From assembly GCF_016458235.1 (NCBI RefSeq), contig NZ_JAEMHK010000004.1:186001-250000 (forward strand): a stretch of DNA of 64,000 nucleotides, in the 5' to 3' direction. The translations under genes and the position numbers were made by a program. The notes beneath the pieces were generated by a model, which searched no databases, was not told the origin of the DNA, and was given only the letters and a program-made list of their open reading frames with translations. The DNA is from Geomonas propionica. Its GTDB lineage: Bacteria; Desulfobacterota; Desulfuromonadia; Geobacterales; Geobacteraceae. Below are positions 45,335 through 55,900 of this stretch, one piece after another (positions within the stretch are counted from its first letter, which is position 1; each line of letters starts with the position of its first letter).

Positions 45335-46081
45335 TTAATCCGCCGCCTCTTCCTTCTTGATCACGCCCAGCGGGAAATAGGGGATCATCTCTTCCCCGAT
45401 CCTGGCGTTGGCCTTCAGGGGGTTCATACCCCAGTTGGTCGGACAGGCGGAGAGTACCTCGACGAAGGAGAAGCCTTTGCCCTGGGCCTGGTAGCCGAAC
45501 GCCTCGCGCATCACCTTCTTGGCCTCCAGGACGTGCTTGGGCGAATCGACTGCTACCCGCGCGGAGTAGGCGACGCCGCCTAACTGCGCCATCAGCTCGG
45601 CCATCTTGATGGGGGAGCCGTCCTTGGACTTGTCTCTGCCGTAGGGGGAGGTGGAGGTCTTCTGCCCTACCAGCGTGGTCGGGGCCATCTGACCGCCGGT
45701 CATGCCGTAGGTGGTGTTGTTCACGAAGACGACGGTGATGTCCTCGCCGCGGTTGGCGGCGTGGATGATCTCGGCGGTGCCGATGGCGGCCAGGTCGCCG
45801 TCTCCCTGGTAGGTGAAGACGAAGCTGTCCGGCTTGGCGCGCTTGACGCCGGTGGCCACGGCGGGAGCCCTGCCGTGGGGCGCCTCGACGACGTCGATAT
45901 CGAAATAGCCGTACAAGAAGACGGAGCAACCCACCGACGCCACGCCGATGGTCCGGTCCTGCACCCCGTGGAGGTCCATGGCGTCCGCCACCAGCCGGTG
46001 GATGGTGCCGTGGTGGCAGCCGGGGCAGAAATGGGTCTGCACGTCCTTCAAACTCTGCGGTCTTTGGAAAACCTGTTGCAT
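45335..46081 (-). CDS. korB: 2-oxoacid:ferredoxin oxidoreductase, beta subunit (KorB-type)
   Basis: 248-aa thiamine-diphosphate subunit. HFCPGCHHGTIHRLVADAM opens the protein; GDGDLAAIGTAEIIHAANRGEDITVVFVNNTTYGMTGGQ is the TPP/Mg motif (GDG ... NN). It binds the catalytic TPP and passes electrons to ferredoxin via KorD. ATG 46081 is preferred to the in-frame TTG 9 nt upstream, because GAGGGG abuts the TTG. Confidence 0.93.
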   Translation of the reverse strand: MQQVFQRPQSLKDVQTHFCPGCHHGTIHRLVADAMDLHGVQDRTIGVASVGCSVFLYGYFDIDVVEAPHGRAPAVATGVKRAKPDSFVFTYQGDGDLAAIGTAEIIHAANRGEDITVVFVNNTTYGMTGGQMAPTTLVGQKTSTSPYGRDKSKDGSPIKMAELMAQLGGVAYSARVAVDSPKHVLEAKKVMREAFGYQAQGKGFSFVEVLSACPTNWGMNPLKANARIGEEMIPYFPLGVIKKEEAAD

Positions 46082-46103
46082 ATGGATCAACCCCTCTCCC
46101 GGC

Positions 46104-47174
46104 CTAGCGCGCCGACCCCTCGTAGTTCTTCCTGATCACTTCGAGCAACTCCTCCGGTGACGGAAGCGAGCCCGCTCCCGGCGGCCTGCCGTAGAAGGCG
46201 ACCTGCGCGGCGGCGCCTACGCTGAGACGTACGTCCTCGACCATCTGTCCGGTGTTAAGCTCCACGACCAGCACCTTGCCGGCGCGTGCCGCTGCTTGCG
46301 CCAGGGCCTGCTCCGGGAACGGGAACAGGGTGACCGGGCGGAAGAGCCCGACCTTCATTCCCTCGGCCCGCGCCATGGTCACGGCGGTATGGGCGATGCG
46401 GGAAACGGAACCGAAACCTGTCACGATGAGGCGGGCGTCAGCGGTCTCGTACTCCTCGGAGATGCACTCCTTCTCCTTCATCACCTGGTACTTGGCGTGC
46501 AGGCGCCAGTTATGGGCCTCCAGCTCGCCGTCGCCCAGGAACAGCGACTTGACCACACGCTGTTCGGCGCCTCCCTTGCCGCGCACCGCCCATCCCTTGG
46601 CCGGGAGCTCGCGCACCGGGCGCGGGTTGGCGATGAGCGCCTCCTTCATCTGGCCGATGACCGAATCGCCCAAGAGCATGACCGGGGTGCGGTACAGGTC
46701 GGCCAGGTCGAAGGCGTGCATGGTGAGGTCGTACATCTCCTGGACGGAGTTGGGGGCGAGCACCGGGATGTGGTAGCCGCCGTGACCGCCGCCTTTGACC
46801 GACTGGAAGTAGTCCGACTGGGAGGCGTCGATGCCGCCGAGTCCGGGGCCGGAACGGGAGATGTTGATGATGACGCCGGGGAGCTCGGCTCCGGCCATGT
46901 AGGAGATCCCCTCCTGCTTGAGGGAGATGCCGGGGCTCGAGGAGGAGGTCATGGCACGCGCACCGGTCGCGGAGGCGCCCAAGAGCATGTTGATCGCCCC
47001 TATCTCGCTCTCGGCCTGGATGAACTCGCCGTTCAGCCCGGGGAGTTCTCGCGAAAGGTATTCCGGGATGTCGCTTTGCGGGGTGATGGGATAACCGAAG
47101 TAGTAGCGGCAGCCGGCTTCGACCGCGCCCATGGCGGCGGCCTCGTTCCCCTTGACAAAAAGCCGTTTAGACAA
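46104..47174 (-). CDS. korA: 2-oxoacid:ferredoxin oxidoreductase, alpha subunit (KorA-type)
   Basis: 356 aa. GNEAAAMGAVEAGCRYYFGYPITPQSDIPEYL, then SASATGARAMTSSSSPGISLKQEGISYM, give the pyrimidine-binding domain; a C-terminal transketolase-like domain has the VTLFPFPEQAL turn. Start is TTG 47174 (SKRLFVKGNEA) with GGGAGGG 3-5 nt upstream; a longer frame (47210) has no RBS and no homology. Order korD-A-B-C is that of the archaeal/Geobacter kor operons. Confidence 0.93.
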   Translation of the reverse strand: MSKRLFVKGNEAAAMGAVEAGCRYYFGYPITPQSDIPEYLSRELPGLNGEFIQAESEIGAINMLLGASATGARAMTSSSSPGISLKQEGISYMAGAELPGVIINISRSGPGLGGIDASQSDYFQSVKGGGHGGYHIPVLAPNSVQEMYDLTMHAFDLADLYRTPVMLLGDSVIGQMKEALIANPRPVRELPAKGWAVRGKGGAEQRVVKSLFLGDGELEAHNWRLHAKYQVMKEKECISEEYETADARLIVTGFGSVSRIAHTAVTMARAEGMKVGLFRPVTLFPFPEQALAQAAARAGKVLVVELNTGQMVEDVRLSVGAAAQVAFYGRPPGAGSLPSPEELLEVIRKNYEGSAR

Positions 47175-47293
47175 TTGACCCTCCCACAGATCCTGCCGGC
47201 CGAGGCGCACCCCGGCGGTCGACGTGTCCGGGCGACGCGCCGGTCACCATCGATGAGACAGCAGGCAACACTTTTTCAGTGTGAATGAAGAAA

Positions 47294-47497
47294 TTACTTA
47301 AAAACAGTTATGGCAACATCAGGACAGATTTCGGCACAGAGAGCACACCCGGTGCACTGCTCCAAGTCGGGAGCTTCAGCCGGTGCATAGCCCTGGACAT
47401 TGACCTTCTCGCATAGCCTGATCAGCTTCTTTGGGCAAGCAATGGTGCAGATACCGCAACCCTTGCAGCGCATTTCGTCTATTACAATTCTACCCAT
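47294..47497 (-). CDS. korD: 2-oxoacid:ferredoxin oxidoreductase, 4Fe-4S delta subunit (KorD-type)
   Basis: 67-aa ferredoxin-like protein with two [4Fe-4S] motifs: Cys11, 14, 17, 21 (CKGCGICTIAC) and Cys48, 51, 54, 58 (CTGCALCAEIC). The spacing is normal. It relays electrons from KorB to free ferredoxin. It is the first gene of the korDABC operon; 119 bp separate it from korA. Confidence 0.92.
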   Translation of the reverse strand: MGRIVIDEMRCKGCGICTIACPKKLIRLCEKVNVQGYAPAEAPDLEQCTGCALCAEICPDVAITVFK

Positions 47498-47598
47498 GCC
47501 TTAGTCCCCTCATTGTCTCGCGGCCTGCTCCGGCCATGCAATCAGCGCTGGAAAACTAGCAGAAATCTGTGAAGCCAGTCAACTTTTTTGTTTACACA

Positions 47599-47612
47599 TG
47601 TGATTTATCACT
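47599..47612. promoter_or_regulatory. CRP/FNR-like palindrome between korD and mucR-type gene
   Basis: TGTGATTTATCACT holds GTGAT-TT-ATCAC. The 14-bp size and half-sites resemble CRP/FNR-family operators, and it lies between two divergent promoters. Regulator identity is not assigned. Confidence 0.35.
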
Positions 47613-47690
47613 TGCTTTTAAACGTGTGTATAGTTTAATAATAAGCGTCTCATTTGCGCACCTTAAAACTCTAAAAGGAGGAGCGAAACG

Positions 47691-48197
47691 ATGGCATCAT
47701 CACTGCTCGAATTGACGGCAAACATTGTATCTTCACATGCCTCGGTTACAGAGATGTCAGGCGAAGATTTGCTTCTTGAACTGCAGAAGGTCCATGGCGC
47801 CCTGCAGAAACTCGAAGTGGAGACCGGTGAGGGGGTGGAAAGGGTCGAGGGCAAAGGGCCTGCGGTTACCCTGAAGAAGGCCTTCCAACCCGACCAGGTG
47901 AGCTGCATGCTCTGCGGCAAGAGCGGCATGAAGACCCTCGCGCGTCACTTGGCACAGGTGCACGGCATCAAACCCGGCGAGTACCGCAAGCAATTCGGCA
48001 TACCCAGCAACCAGGCCTTGACCGCGAAGAACTTCTCCGAGGCGCGTAGAAGGATGGCCCAGGAGAAGGGACTGGCGGACAATTTGGCCAAGGCACGCGC
48101 CGTACGCGCGGCGAAGCTGGCGGCCAAAGGTGGTGCTGAAAAAAAGCCTGCGAAGGCGCCGCGGGTGCCGAAACAGAAGCAGCAGATGAGCGCGTAG
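47691..48197 (+). CDS. MucR/Ros-family zinc-finger transcriptional regulator
   Basis: 168 aa. The prokaryotic zinc finger of the Ros/MucR family is CMLCGKSGMKTLARHLAQVH (Cys72, Cys75, His86, His91), followed by GIKPGEYRKQFGIP, the conserved DNA-binding helix. A Lys/Ala-rich tail follows. The RBS GGAGGAG precedes the ATG by 7 nt. Several paralogues are common in Geobacteraceae. Targets are unknown; it sits head-to-head with korDABC. Confidence 0.9.
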   Translation: MASSLLELTANIVSSHASVTEMSGEDLLLELQKVHGALQKLEVETGEGVERVEGKGPAVTLKKAFQPDQVSCMLCGKSGMKTLARHLAQVHGIKPGEYRKQFGIPSNQALTAKNFSEARRRMAQEKGLADNLAKARAVRAAKLAAKGGAEKKPAKAPRVPKQKQQMSA

Positions 48198-48333
48198 CAC
48201 CAAATGTGATGATTCCTGTCTGCTTCCAGTGGGACGGTTCGGGGTTCCCGGAGCCGTCAGAGGACGATTCCGACGGGAGCTGCCCTCCCTCGGCCTGAGT
48301 CCCACCAGTGCGTGCAGTTATAATATATCTATG

Positions 48334-48366
48334 AAAAAAGCCGCCTGCGGGCGGCTTTCTTCTTTG
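48334..48366. terminator. Bidirectional terminator
   Basis: AAAAAAGCCGCC, loop TGCG, GGCGGCTTTCTTCTTT: 8-bp GC-rich stem, A6 and T-rich flanks. Serves the MucR-family gene and the convergent pseudouridine synthase gene. Confidence 0.93.
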
Positions 48367-48384
48367 TAACCGGCACTTAGCGGG

Positions 48385-49173
48385 TCACCTGCGCGGTGCG
48401 CTCTTTCTCCTGGCCACGACCCCCGTCTTCCTGGGCCCGCGTCCGCTGCCGCTGGGAACCGTCTTCCGCTTCAGTTTCGCCACCTCTTCGGGAGCGAGAT
48501 GCCTGAATTCACCCGGCTTCATGTCCCCGATTACCAGGAAGTCATAGCGGGCTCTCTTAAGACGCACGACGTTCAACCCCACCGCCTCGCACATGCGCCG
48601 GACCTGCCGGTACCGTCCCTCGTGGATGGTGATCGAAATCCAGGAGTTGTTGTCGCTTTCGCTCACCGGAACCACCTTGGCCGGTGCGGTCATGCCATCC
48701 TCCAGCTTCACCCCTGCAGCCAGCTTCTCTATCTGCGCAGTCGACACGTGCCCGCTCACCCGCACCAGGTACCCCTTGTCGACCTCGTGGCTTGGGTGCA
48801 TCAGCATGTTGGCGAAGGCGCCGTCGTTGGTCAGAAGCAGCAGCCCCTCGGTGTTGTAGTCCAGACGGCCCACGGGGTAGACGCGCTCGTCTATCCCCTT
48901 CAACAGGTCGGAGACGATGGGGCGCCCCTCCGGATCCTTCATGGTGGTCATGTAGCCGACCGGCTTATAAAGGAGCAGGTAAACCCGCTTTTCTGCTACC
49001 GTGATCGGTTTGCCATCCAAGGTTATGGTGTCGGTGTCCGGATCGGCCTTGGTTCCCAGCTCGGTTACCACGACACCGTTCACGGCCACCCGCCCCGTGG
49101 TGATGATGGTTTCCGACTCGCGGCGCGACGCGACTCCGGCCTGTGAAAGTATCTTCTGCAAACGCTCCTGCAT
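48385..49173 (-). CDS. Pseudouridine synthase RluB/RsuA family
   Basis: 262 aa. N-terminal S4 RNA-binding domain (RLQKILSQAGVASRRESETIITTGRVAVNGVVV), then the catalytic GRLDYNTEGLLLLTNDGAF with the conserved Asp, and RQVRRMCEAVGLNVVRLKRARY. A basic tail (KRKTVPSGSGRGPRK) extends it. Most similar to RluB (23S rRNA U2605) by layout, but RsuA/RluE cannot be excluded. Confidence 0.9.
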   Translation of the reverse strand: MQERLQKILSQAGVASRRESETIITTGRVAVNGVVVTELGTKADPDTDTITLDGKPITVAEKRVYLLLYKPVGYMTTMKDPEGRPIVSDLLKGIDERVYPVGRLDYNTEGLLLLTNDGAFANMLMHPSHEVDKGYLVRVSGHVSTAQIEKLAAGVKLEDGMTAPAKVVPVSESDNNSWISITIHEGRYRQVRRMCEAVGLNVVRLKRARYDFLVIGDMKPGEFRHLAPEEVAKLKRKTVPSGSGRGPRKTGVVARRKSAPRR

Positions 49174-49398
49174 CTATTCTCCTTACCCGGATCTACCCGG
49201 TTCTCTGAACGAAGTTACTCATAACATGCTGCTGTAGCAACCGCAAGCTTTTACCCCACGCCGGCCGCGTACCCTGCCCCGCTGACACAGTTGCAACGGT
49301 TATAGATCTTTAATCACACTTTGATACCCTTACCTGGTTCTCGATCAGGCGAACACCATGACGGCGAGCCAACCCAAACCAAAAGGAGACCCACTGAC

Positions 49399-50370
49399 AT
49401 GACCAATCCCGAAAAAAGAAACGGGCAGCAGTATCTCTACTTCTCCCATAAAACAGGCGACAGCGTATCGGTCATGGACACCGGTAAAGACAAGCCTAAA
49501 GAGGTGACGACCATAAAGGTCGGCGTCCAGCCGGAGCAGCTGGTCACCAACCGGAGCAAGACCCGGCTCTATGTCATGAACAGGGGCTCCGACAGTATCA
49601 GCATAGTAGACACGACCACCGTCGCCATGGAAGTGATCGCCACCGTCGCACTGGCAGCGGAGCCCTGGGCGATAGCGCTCGATCCGGAAGACACCAGGAT
49701 CTTCGTCAGCTGCGGTCCCATGGACGCGGGAAGCATCAAGGTCATCGACCTCACCGGGACAAAGCCGGCCCTGAGAAGTTCCACGCCCGTGGGCGGCCTG
49801 CTGTTCCGGGGCCTGGCCGTACCACCAGACAGCAAGCGGCTGTTTGTAGCCGGCGGCCCCAAGGATGACACCATCAATGACAGCCTCTCCGTGTACGACA
49901 TCACCGGCAGCGCGCCGGTCCTGATAGCTACCGTGGAGGGGCAGAATGAGAGCCCCGAATTCGTCTATGTCAATCCGACCGGCTCCTTTGCCATCGCGAG
50001 CTTTCGACAAGGCGGCATCAACGTCTTCGATGCGGCTGCCACCCCGCCGGTGCTGCTGTCCACCGTGGGTAGCGGCGAGGTGAACGGCTCGGCGCTCAGC
50101 CCCGATGGTCGGCTGCTCCTCATGGGATACGCCGAGCCCGCCGGTGGAGAGGGAAACTACGCGATATACGATGTCTCCGCCATCCCGCTCGGCACCGGCC
50201 TGTTCTTTACCAGCACCTACGCGCCCGGGCCGATGACCTTCAGCCCCGACGGGACGCGGCTGTACATGGTTAGCGGCAGCGAACTGGTGACCTTCGACAT
50301 GACCATGCATCCTCCCCAGGTAGCAAACCATGTCACCGTCGCCGGACCGGCCGGAGGCATCACGATATAG
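49399..50370 (+). CDS. YVTN-type beta-propeller protein
   Basis: 323 aa made of about seven WD/YVTN-like blades (for example YLYFSHKTGDSVSVMDTG, LYVMNRGSDSISIVDTT, IFVSCGPMDAGSIKVIDL, LFVAGGPKDDTINDSLSVYD). There is no signal peptide, so a cytoplasmic location is likely unless export is unusual. ATG 49399 has AAAAGGAGA upstream; the frame further out (from 49321) lacks homology. Function unknown; such propellers often mediate protein contacts. Confidence 0.8.
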   Translation: MTNPEKRNGQQYLYFSHKTGDSVSVMDTGKDKPKEVTTIKVGVQPEQLVTNRSKTRLYVMNRGSDSISIVDTTTVAMEVIATVALAAEPWAIALDPEDTRIFVSCGPMDAGSIKVIDLTGTKPALRSSTPVGGLLFRGLAVPPDSKRLFVAGGPKDDTINDSLSVYDITGSAPVLIATVEGQNESPEFVYVNPTGSFAIASFRQGGINVFDAAATPPVLLSTVGSGEVNGSALSPDGRLLLMGYAEPAGGEGNYAIYDVSAIPLGTGLFFTSTYAPGPMTFSPDGTRLYMVSGSELVTFDMTMHPPQVANHVTVAGPAGGITI

Positions 50371-50472
50371 CGCGGTGCCATTCTGGTTATTGCCTTGTTT
50401 CCGGCAACCTGCTAAAAAGGTGGGCCGCCGTCTTCGGCGACAGATCCGCCAGGAAACAAGGAGTAGAAGCAG

Positions 50473-51735
50473 ATGGATACCAGACAAGCAGCACTGAAAA
50501 AGAACAAGACCGTCGCCGGCGCCCTCTTGGTCGGCGCCGCCTTACTGTTCATCGTGGCCCGCCTGAACCACGGCGCCGGCGCCTGGGGCTGGGTCGCCGC
50601 CTTCGCGGAAGCCGCCATGGTGGGCGCTCTCGCCGACTGGTTCGCCGTGGTCGCCCTGTTCCGGCACCCGCTGGGAGTCCCCATCCCGCACACGGCCATC
50701 ATCGCCGAAAAGAAAGAGAGTATCGCCGACAACATGGGGCGCTTCATCCAGGAGAAGTTTCTCGCCACCGAAGTCCTGGTGGAGCGGATGCGCCAATTCG
50801 ACCCCGCCCGGCACCTGTGCAGCTACCTCCTCCGCCGCGACAACGCGGAGGGGCTGGCCAGGGGGATCACCCGCGTCATCTCCGAATCCATCGGGTTTCT
50901 CGAGGACGAGAGGGTCAGCAAGGTGGTGAGCGCTGCGCTGAGCGATCGCATCGACAAGTTCGACGTGGCAACCTCGGCCGGCAACATCCTGGAGAGCCTG
51001 AGAAGTGAGAGCAGGCACCAGGTGGTGCTTGACGAGTTGCTGAGGCGCCTGGGGGGCTGGCTGTCGACGCCGGAGTCGCAGGAGAAGGTAGCCGTCGCCC
51101 TCGACAACTGGGTTGAGGCGGAGTACCCGCTTTTGAGCAAGTTCATTCCCAACCGTCCCCAGTTCGCCCGTAACGCCGGCGAAAAGATCGTCATGAAGGT
51201 GAGCGGGTTCCTCGATGCAGTCAACGCGGATCCCGGCCACGAACTGCGGAACGAATTCGACCGCGTAGTGGGCGACTTCATCGTGAAGCTCAAGGAAGAC
51301 GAAGGGATGCGAGCCAAGGTGGCGGAACTGAAGCAGGAACTGGTCGACAACCAGCAGCTCTCACAGTATGCCAAGGGTCTGGTCAGTGACCTGAAGAACT
51401 GGATGGTGCAGGACCTGGATCAGGAACATTCCGCCATCCACAGAAAGATCGCCGACGCGGCGGTAGCACTGGGCAACACCCTTTCCCACAGCAACGAGTT
51501 GAGCGACTCCATCAACGAGCACCTGGAGGGTGTGGTGAGAAGGTACGCCGGCGATCTGCGTAGCGGCCTGGCCAGGCACATCGCCGGGACTGTGAAGGAG
51601 TGGAAGAACGAGGAGTTCATCGAGGAGATCGAGCTGAGCATCGGCTCCGATCTGCAGTTCATCAGGATGAACGGCACGCTGGTGGGCGGCATGATCGGCA
51701 TCCTGCTGCACGCGGTGTCACTGTTTTTAGGTTAA
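50473..51735 (+). CDS. DUF445 membrane protein
   Basis: 420 aa. The N-terminal hydrophobic helix pair (TVAGALLVGAALLFIVARL and WGWVAAFAEAAMVGALADWFAVVALFRHPLG) is the family hallmark. A long helical, probably coiled domain (DUF445 repeats, ITRVISESIGFLEDERVSKVV and so on) follows. The C-terminus has a membrane segment GTLVGGMIGILLHAVSLFL. Homologues are inner-membrane proteins (YjiN type) of unknown role. 102 bp after the propeller gene, possibly co-transcribed. Confidence 0.88.
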   Translation: MDTRQAALKKNKTVAGALLVGAALLFIVARLNHGAGAWGWVAAFAEAAMVGALADWFAVVALFRHPLGVPIPHTAIIAEKKESIADNMGRFIQEKFLATEVLVERMRQFDPARHLCSYLLRRDNAEGLARGITRVISESIGFLEDERVSKVVSAALSDRIDKFDVATSAGNILESLRSESRHQVVLDELLRRLGGWLSTPESQEKVAVALDNWVEAEYPLLSKFIPNRPQFARNAGEKIVMKVSGFLDAVNADPGHELRNEFDRVVGDFIVKLKEDEGMRAKVAELKQELVDNQQLSQYAKGLVSDLKNWMVQDLDQEHSAIHRKIADAAVALGNTLSHSNELSDSINEHLEGVVRRYAGDLRSGLARHIAGTVKEWKNEEFIEEIELSIGSDLQFIRMNGTLVGGMIGILLHAVSLFLG

Positions 51736-51813
51736 CCTCCCTCCGCCCCCTCCCCCCCCACTTCACCGCCGCCTGGTTGATTACCATCGTTTCGGCCGGT
51801 GTTCAGAGATCAA

Positions 51814-51846
51814 AATGGGGCATGGCTATCACAGCCATGCCCCATT
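51814..51846 (+). terminator. Perfect 14-bp hairpin after DUF445
   Basis: AATGGGGCATGGCT, loop ATCAC, AGCCATGCCCCATT: perfectly paired. A T-tract is short, but position (79 bp after the stop) fits transcription end. Confidence 0.7.
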
Positions 51847-51924
51847 ACTCAATCTAGTCTCAGCGCCGGAAAAGCATGTAGCTCTTCAGGGTGCCTGGGA
51901 AGAACTTCTTCTCGCTAGCCCTCA

Positions 51925-51960
51925 ATAAAAAGGCGCACCCCGTTACAGGGTGCGCCTTAT
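51925..51960 (-). terminator. Terminator of accA
   Basis: AAAAAGGCGCACCC, loop CGTTACA, GGGTGCGCCTTAT; on the minus strand the stem ends in TTTTTATT. It lies 19 bp past the accA stop. Confidence 0.9.
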
Positions 51961-51978
51961 CAGTTCATCAGCCGAAAT

Positions 51979-52938
51979 CTATTCGGCGAAGCGGCTCATC
52001 TTCCTGAACTTCTGGTAGCGCTGCTCGATCAGCTCATCGGCCGGAATTGCTTTCAGCTCTTTGAGGTTCCTGGAGAGCGCCTCGTGCAGGTTCTTCGCCA
52101 TCGCCTCGTGATCGCGATGCGCGCCGCCGGCCGGTTCGGGAACGATCTCGTCGATGACCTCGAGATCCTTGATGTCCTTCGCGGTCAGCTTGAGCGCCTC
52201 GGCAGCCTGGGCCCCCTTGGTGCCGTCGGACCAGAGGATCGCGGCGCAACCTTCCGGGGAGATGACGGCATAGACGGAGTGCTGCAGCATCAAGATCCGG
52301 TCGCCCACCGCGATGGCAAGCGCACCGCCGGAGCCGCCCTCGCCGGTAATCACCACGATGATGGGGACGGTGAGGCGGGACATTTCCCTCAGGTTCCTCG
52401 CGATGGCCTCGGCCTGGCCGCGCTCCTCGGCGCCGATGCCGGGGAAGGCGCCCGGGGTGTCGACGAAGGTGATGATGGGGAGCTTGAAGCGCTCGGCCAT
52501 CTCCATCAGGCGCAACGCCTTGCGGTACCCTTCCGGGTTGGGCATGCCGAAGTTCCGGAACACCTTCTCCTTGGTGTCGCGCCCCTTCTGGTGGCCGATC
52601 ACCATGACCGGTTCGCCGTCCAGGCGGGCCAAGCCGCCCACGATGGCGTGGTCGTCACCGAAGTTACGGTCGCCGTGCAGTTCCACGAACTCGGTGAAGA
52701 TCAGGCTCAGGTAGTCCAGGGTGAAGGGACGGTTGATATGGCGGGCCACCTGGGCCGTCTGCCAGCGGGAAAGGTTGGCGAACATCTCTGTACGCATCTT
52801 CTCGGCTTTCTCCTCAAGCTTGGCGACCTCGTTGGAGAGATCGACCCCCTCGGTGGAAAATGCGAGCAGTTCCTGGATCTTCTTGTCCAGTTCCGCCAGC
52901 GGCTTCTCAAATTCCAGATAGCTTTGCTGCAATGCCAT
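51979..52938 (-). CDS. accA: Acetyl-CoA carboxylase carboxyltransferase, alpha subunit
   Basis: 319 aa. Opens with [21 protein letters not shown] and has the catalytic [58 protein letters not shown] and the oxyanion [15 protein letters not shown] loops. It transfers carboxyl from biotin to acetyl-CoA in malonyl-CoA synthesis. Only the alpha chain is here; accBCD are elsewhere. It follows dnaE, as in many Geobacter and Gram-negative genomes. Confidence 0.97.
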   Translation of the reverse strand: MALQQSYLEFEKPLAELDKKIQELLAFSTEGVDLSNEVAKLEEKAEKMRTEMFANLSRWQTAQVARHINRPFTLDYLSLIFTEFVELHGDRNFGDDHAIVGGLARLDGEPVMVIGHQKGRDTKEKVFRNFGMPNPEGYRKALRLMEMAERFKLPIITFVDTPGAFPGIGAEERGQAEAIARNLREMSRLTVPIIVVITGEGGSGGALAIAVGDRILMLQHSVYAVISPEGCAAILWSDGTKGAQAAEALKLTAKDIKDLEVIDEIVPEPAGGAHRDHEAMAKNLHEALSRNLKELKAIPADELIEQRYQKFRKMSRFAE

Positions 52939-52989
52939 ATATCTCTATCTCCTTGCTTTCAAATAAAAATAAACGCAACCATCCTGAGG

Positions 52990-55900
52990 CTACTCGAAGG
53001 ACACGGCATTATAGCCGAAGAGGTTACTCACTTCCACTGTTAATTCTTCACTGGCCGCCACTTTGTATACATCGGAAAGTCGAATGGTGACTCGCGAACT
53101 GTTCTCTATGTCGAGGTGGAGGAAGCTCCGACAGATCCCCTGGTAGCGGGAGATGATATCTTTAAGCGTCTTGAGCTTTACCGGATCGGCTTCCTTGGCG
53201 TCGATGGTGAAGTTCACCCGGCGCGTCTCGCGCTCCACCAGGTCGCGCAGGAGCACGATGTCGCTGGCCATGATCTTGGCGCCCTTCTCGCCGTGCTCCA
53301 CCGTACCGGTGATGTACACCGGGTCATCGCCCTTGAGGAACTCGGAGCTGCGTGCATAGACGTCGGAGAAGACGACCACCTCCAGCGAGCCGACCAGGTC
53401 CTCCAGGGTGACAAAACCCATGCGGTCGCCTTTCTTGGTCATGATCTCCTTGAGGCTCGCGGGGACGCCGCAGATCTTCACCTCGCTCTTGTCCTTGCTC
53501 TCGTTGATCGAGAAACAGTCCACCGTGGAGAAGCGGCGCATGTCGGCTACGTAACGGTCGAGGGGGTGCCCGGTGATGAAGAAGCCGATCGCCTCCTTCT
53601 CGCAGCCCAGCCGGTACTTCTCGTCCCATTCGGGGATGTCGGGGAGCCGGTTGCCACCGCCGTTGGAGCCGCGCTGGATCTCGGCCATACCGAAGAGCGA
53701 CACCTGGGCGCTGTCACGCTCCTGCTGCACGCGCTGCCCCTGCGCGGCGGCGTCTTCCAGGGCGGCCATGAGCTGGGCACGCTTGGCGCCGGTGCAGTCA
53801 AAGGCGCCGCTTTTGATGAGCGCCTCGATCACCCTCTTGTTGCAGCGGCGCAGATCGACCCGCTCGCAGAAGTGGAAGATGTCCTTGAAGGGCTCGTTGC
53901 CGCGCGCCTCCAGGATGGCCTCGATGGCACCCTCCCCCACGTTCTTGACGGCGCCCAGGCCGAAGCGCATGGCGGTATCCAGCACCCGGAAAGAGCGCAG
54001 CGACTCGTTGATGTCCGGCGGCAGCACCTCGATGCCCATCTCGCGGCAATCGCCAATGCTCTTGATCACCTTGTCGGTGTTGCTCATGTCCTCGGTAAGG
54101 AGGGCGGCCATGAACTCGACCGGGTAGTGGGCCTTCAGGTACGCGGTCTGGTAGGCGACGAGGGCGTAGGCCGCGGAGTGCGACTTGTTGAAGCCGTACT
54201 CGGCGAACTTCGCCATGAGGTCGAAGATGGCGGCGCACTTCTTGGCATCGAGCCCGAGTTTTTCGGACCCCTCCATGAACTTCATGCGTTCCTTCGCCAT
54301 CTGCTCGGCGTCCTTCTTACCCATGGCGCGGCGCAACAGGTCCGCGCCCCCAAGCGAGTAGCCTGCCAGAGAACGGGAGATCTGCATGACCTGTTCCTGG
54401 TAGACGATGACGCCGTAGGTGTCCTTGAGGACCGGCTCGAGCTGCGGCAGGTCGTAGACGGTCTGCTTGCGGCCGTGCTTACGCTCGATGAAGTCGTCCA
54501 CCATGCCTGAGCCGAGCGGGCCCGGACGGTAGAGGGCGCAGACCGCGATGATGTCCTCGAAGCAGGAGGGCTTCAGCTTGACCAGGAGCTCCTTCATGCC
54601 GCTGGACTCGAGCTGGAAGACGCCGGTGGTGTTGCCGGCCTGCAACAGCTTGTAAGTTTCCGGGTCGTCGTCGGTCAGGAGCGTGATGTCGAAGTTGGGG
54701 TCCTTGCCGTTACGGATGTGCTTGCAGGCGTTGTCGATGACGGTCAGGTTCTTGAGGCCGAGGAAGTCGAACTTCACCAGGCCGACCTTCTCCACGTACT
54801 TCATCGAGTACTGGGTGGTCAGCGAGCCGGTCTTCTGGTCCTTGTAGACCGGGCAGAAGTCTTCCATCGGCCTAGGCGCGACGACGAGGCCGGCGGCGTG
54901 GGTCGAGATGTGACGGGCGAGGCCCTCCAGGCGCAGGGCGACTGTCATGACCTCGTTCACCTTCGCGTCGGCGGCCATCAGCTCCTTGATCTTGGGCTCC
55001 TGCTCGATCGCCTTATCCAGCGTGATGCCCAAGACCTCCGGAATGAGCTTGGCAATCTTGTCCACGTCGGCGAAGGTGAGGTCGAGGGCGCGCCCCACGT
55101 CGCGGATGACGCCGCGGGCAGCCATGGTACCGAAAGCCGCGATCTGGCAGACCTTGTCCCTGCCATAGCGCTCGACCATGTACTGGATCACCTCTTCACG
55201 GCGGTCCTGGCAGAAGTCGACGTCGATATCAGGCATGGAGATACGTTCGGGGTTGAGGAATCGCTCGAACAGCAGGTTGTACGGCATCGGGTCGATGTCG
55301 GTGATCCTGATGCAAAAGGCGACCAGCGAGCCGGCCGCCGAGCCCCTGCCCGGCCCGACCGGGATGCCGTGGTCCTTGGCCCAGTTGATGAAGTCCGCCA
55401 CGATCAGGAAGTAGCCAGGGAACCCCATGTGCTTGATGCAGTCCAGCTCGATGCGCAGGCGGTCGTGGTAGGCCTGCTCCTGCTCCGGGGTCAGGTTCGG
55501 GTACTTGATCTTGATCTTCTCAAGGCGCAGCTTGAGGCCTGCTATCGACTCGCGCTCCAACTGCTGGTCGAGGGTCTCACCCGGCGGCGCCTCGTAGGCC
55601 GGGAAGTGGTACGTCTTGAAGTCGAACTCGTAGTGACAGCGCTCGGCGATCTTGACCGTGTTTGTCAGCGCCTCCGGACAGTAGTGGAACTCCCGCGCCA
55701 TCTCTTCCGGGCTCTTCACGTAGAAGGCCTCGGTGGTGAAGCGCATTCGGCTCGGGTCGCTCATGGTCTTGCCGGTCTGGATGCAGAGCAGGATCTCGTG
55801 CGCCTTGGCGTCTTCCTTGTTGAGGTAGTGACAGTCGTTGGTGGCGACCAGCGGCAGGTTCAGCTCGCGTGCGATCTCCATCACGCGCCTGTTGGCGATG

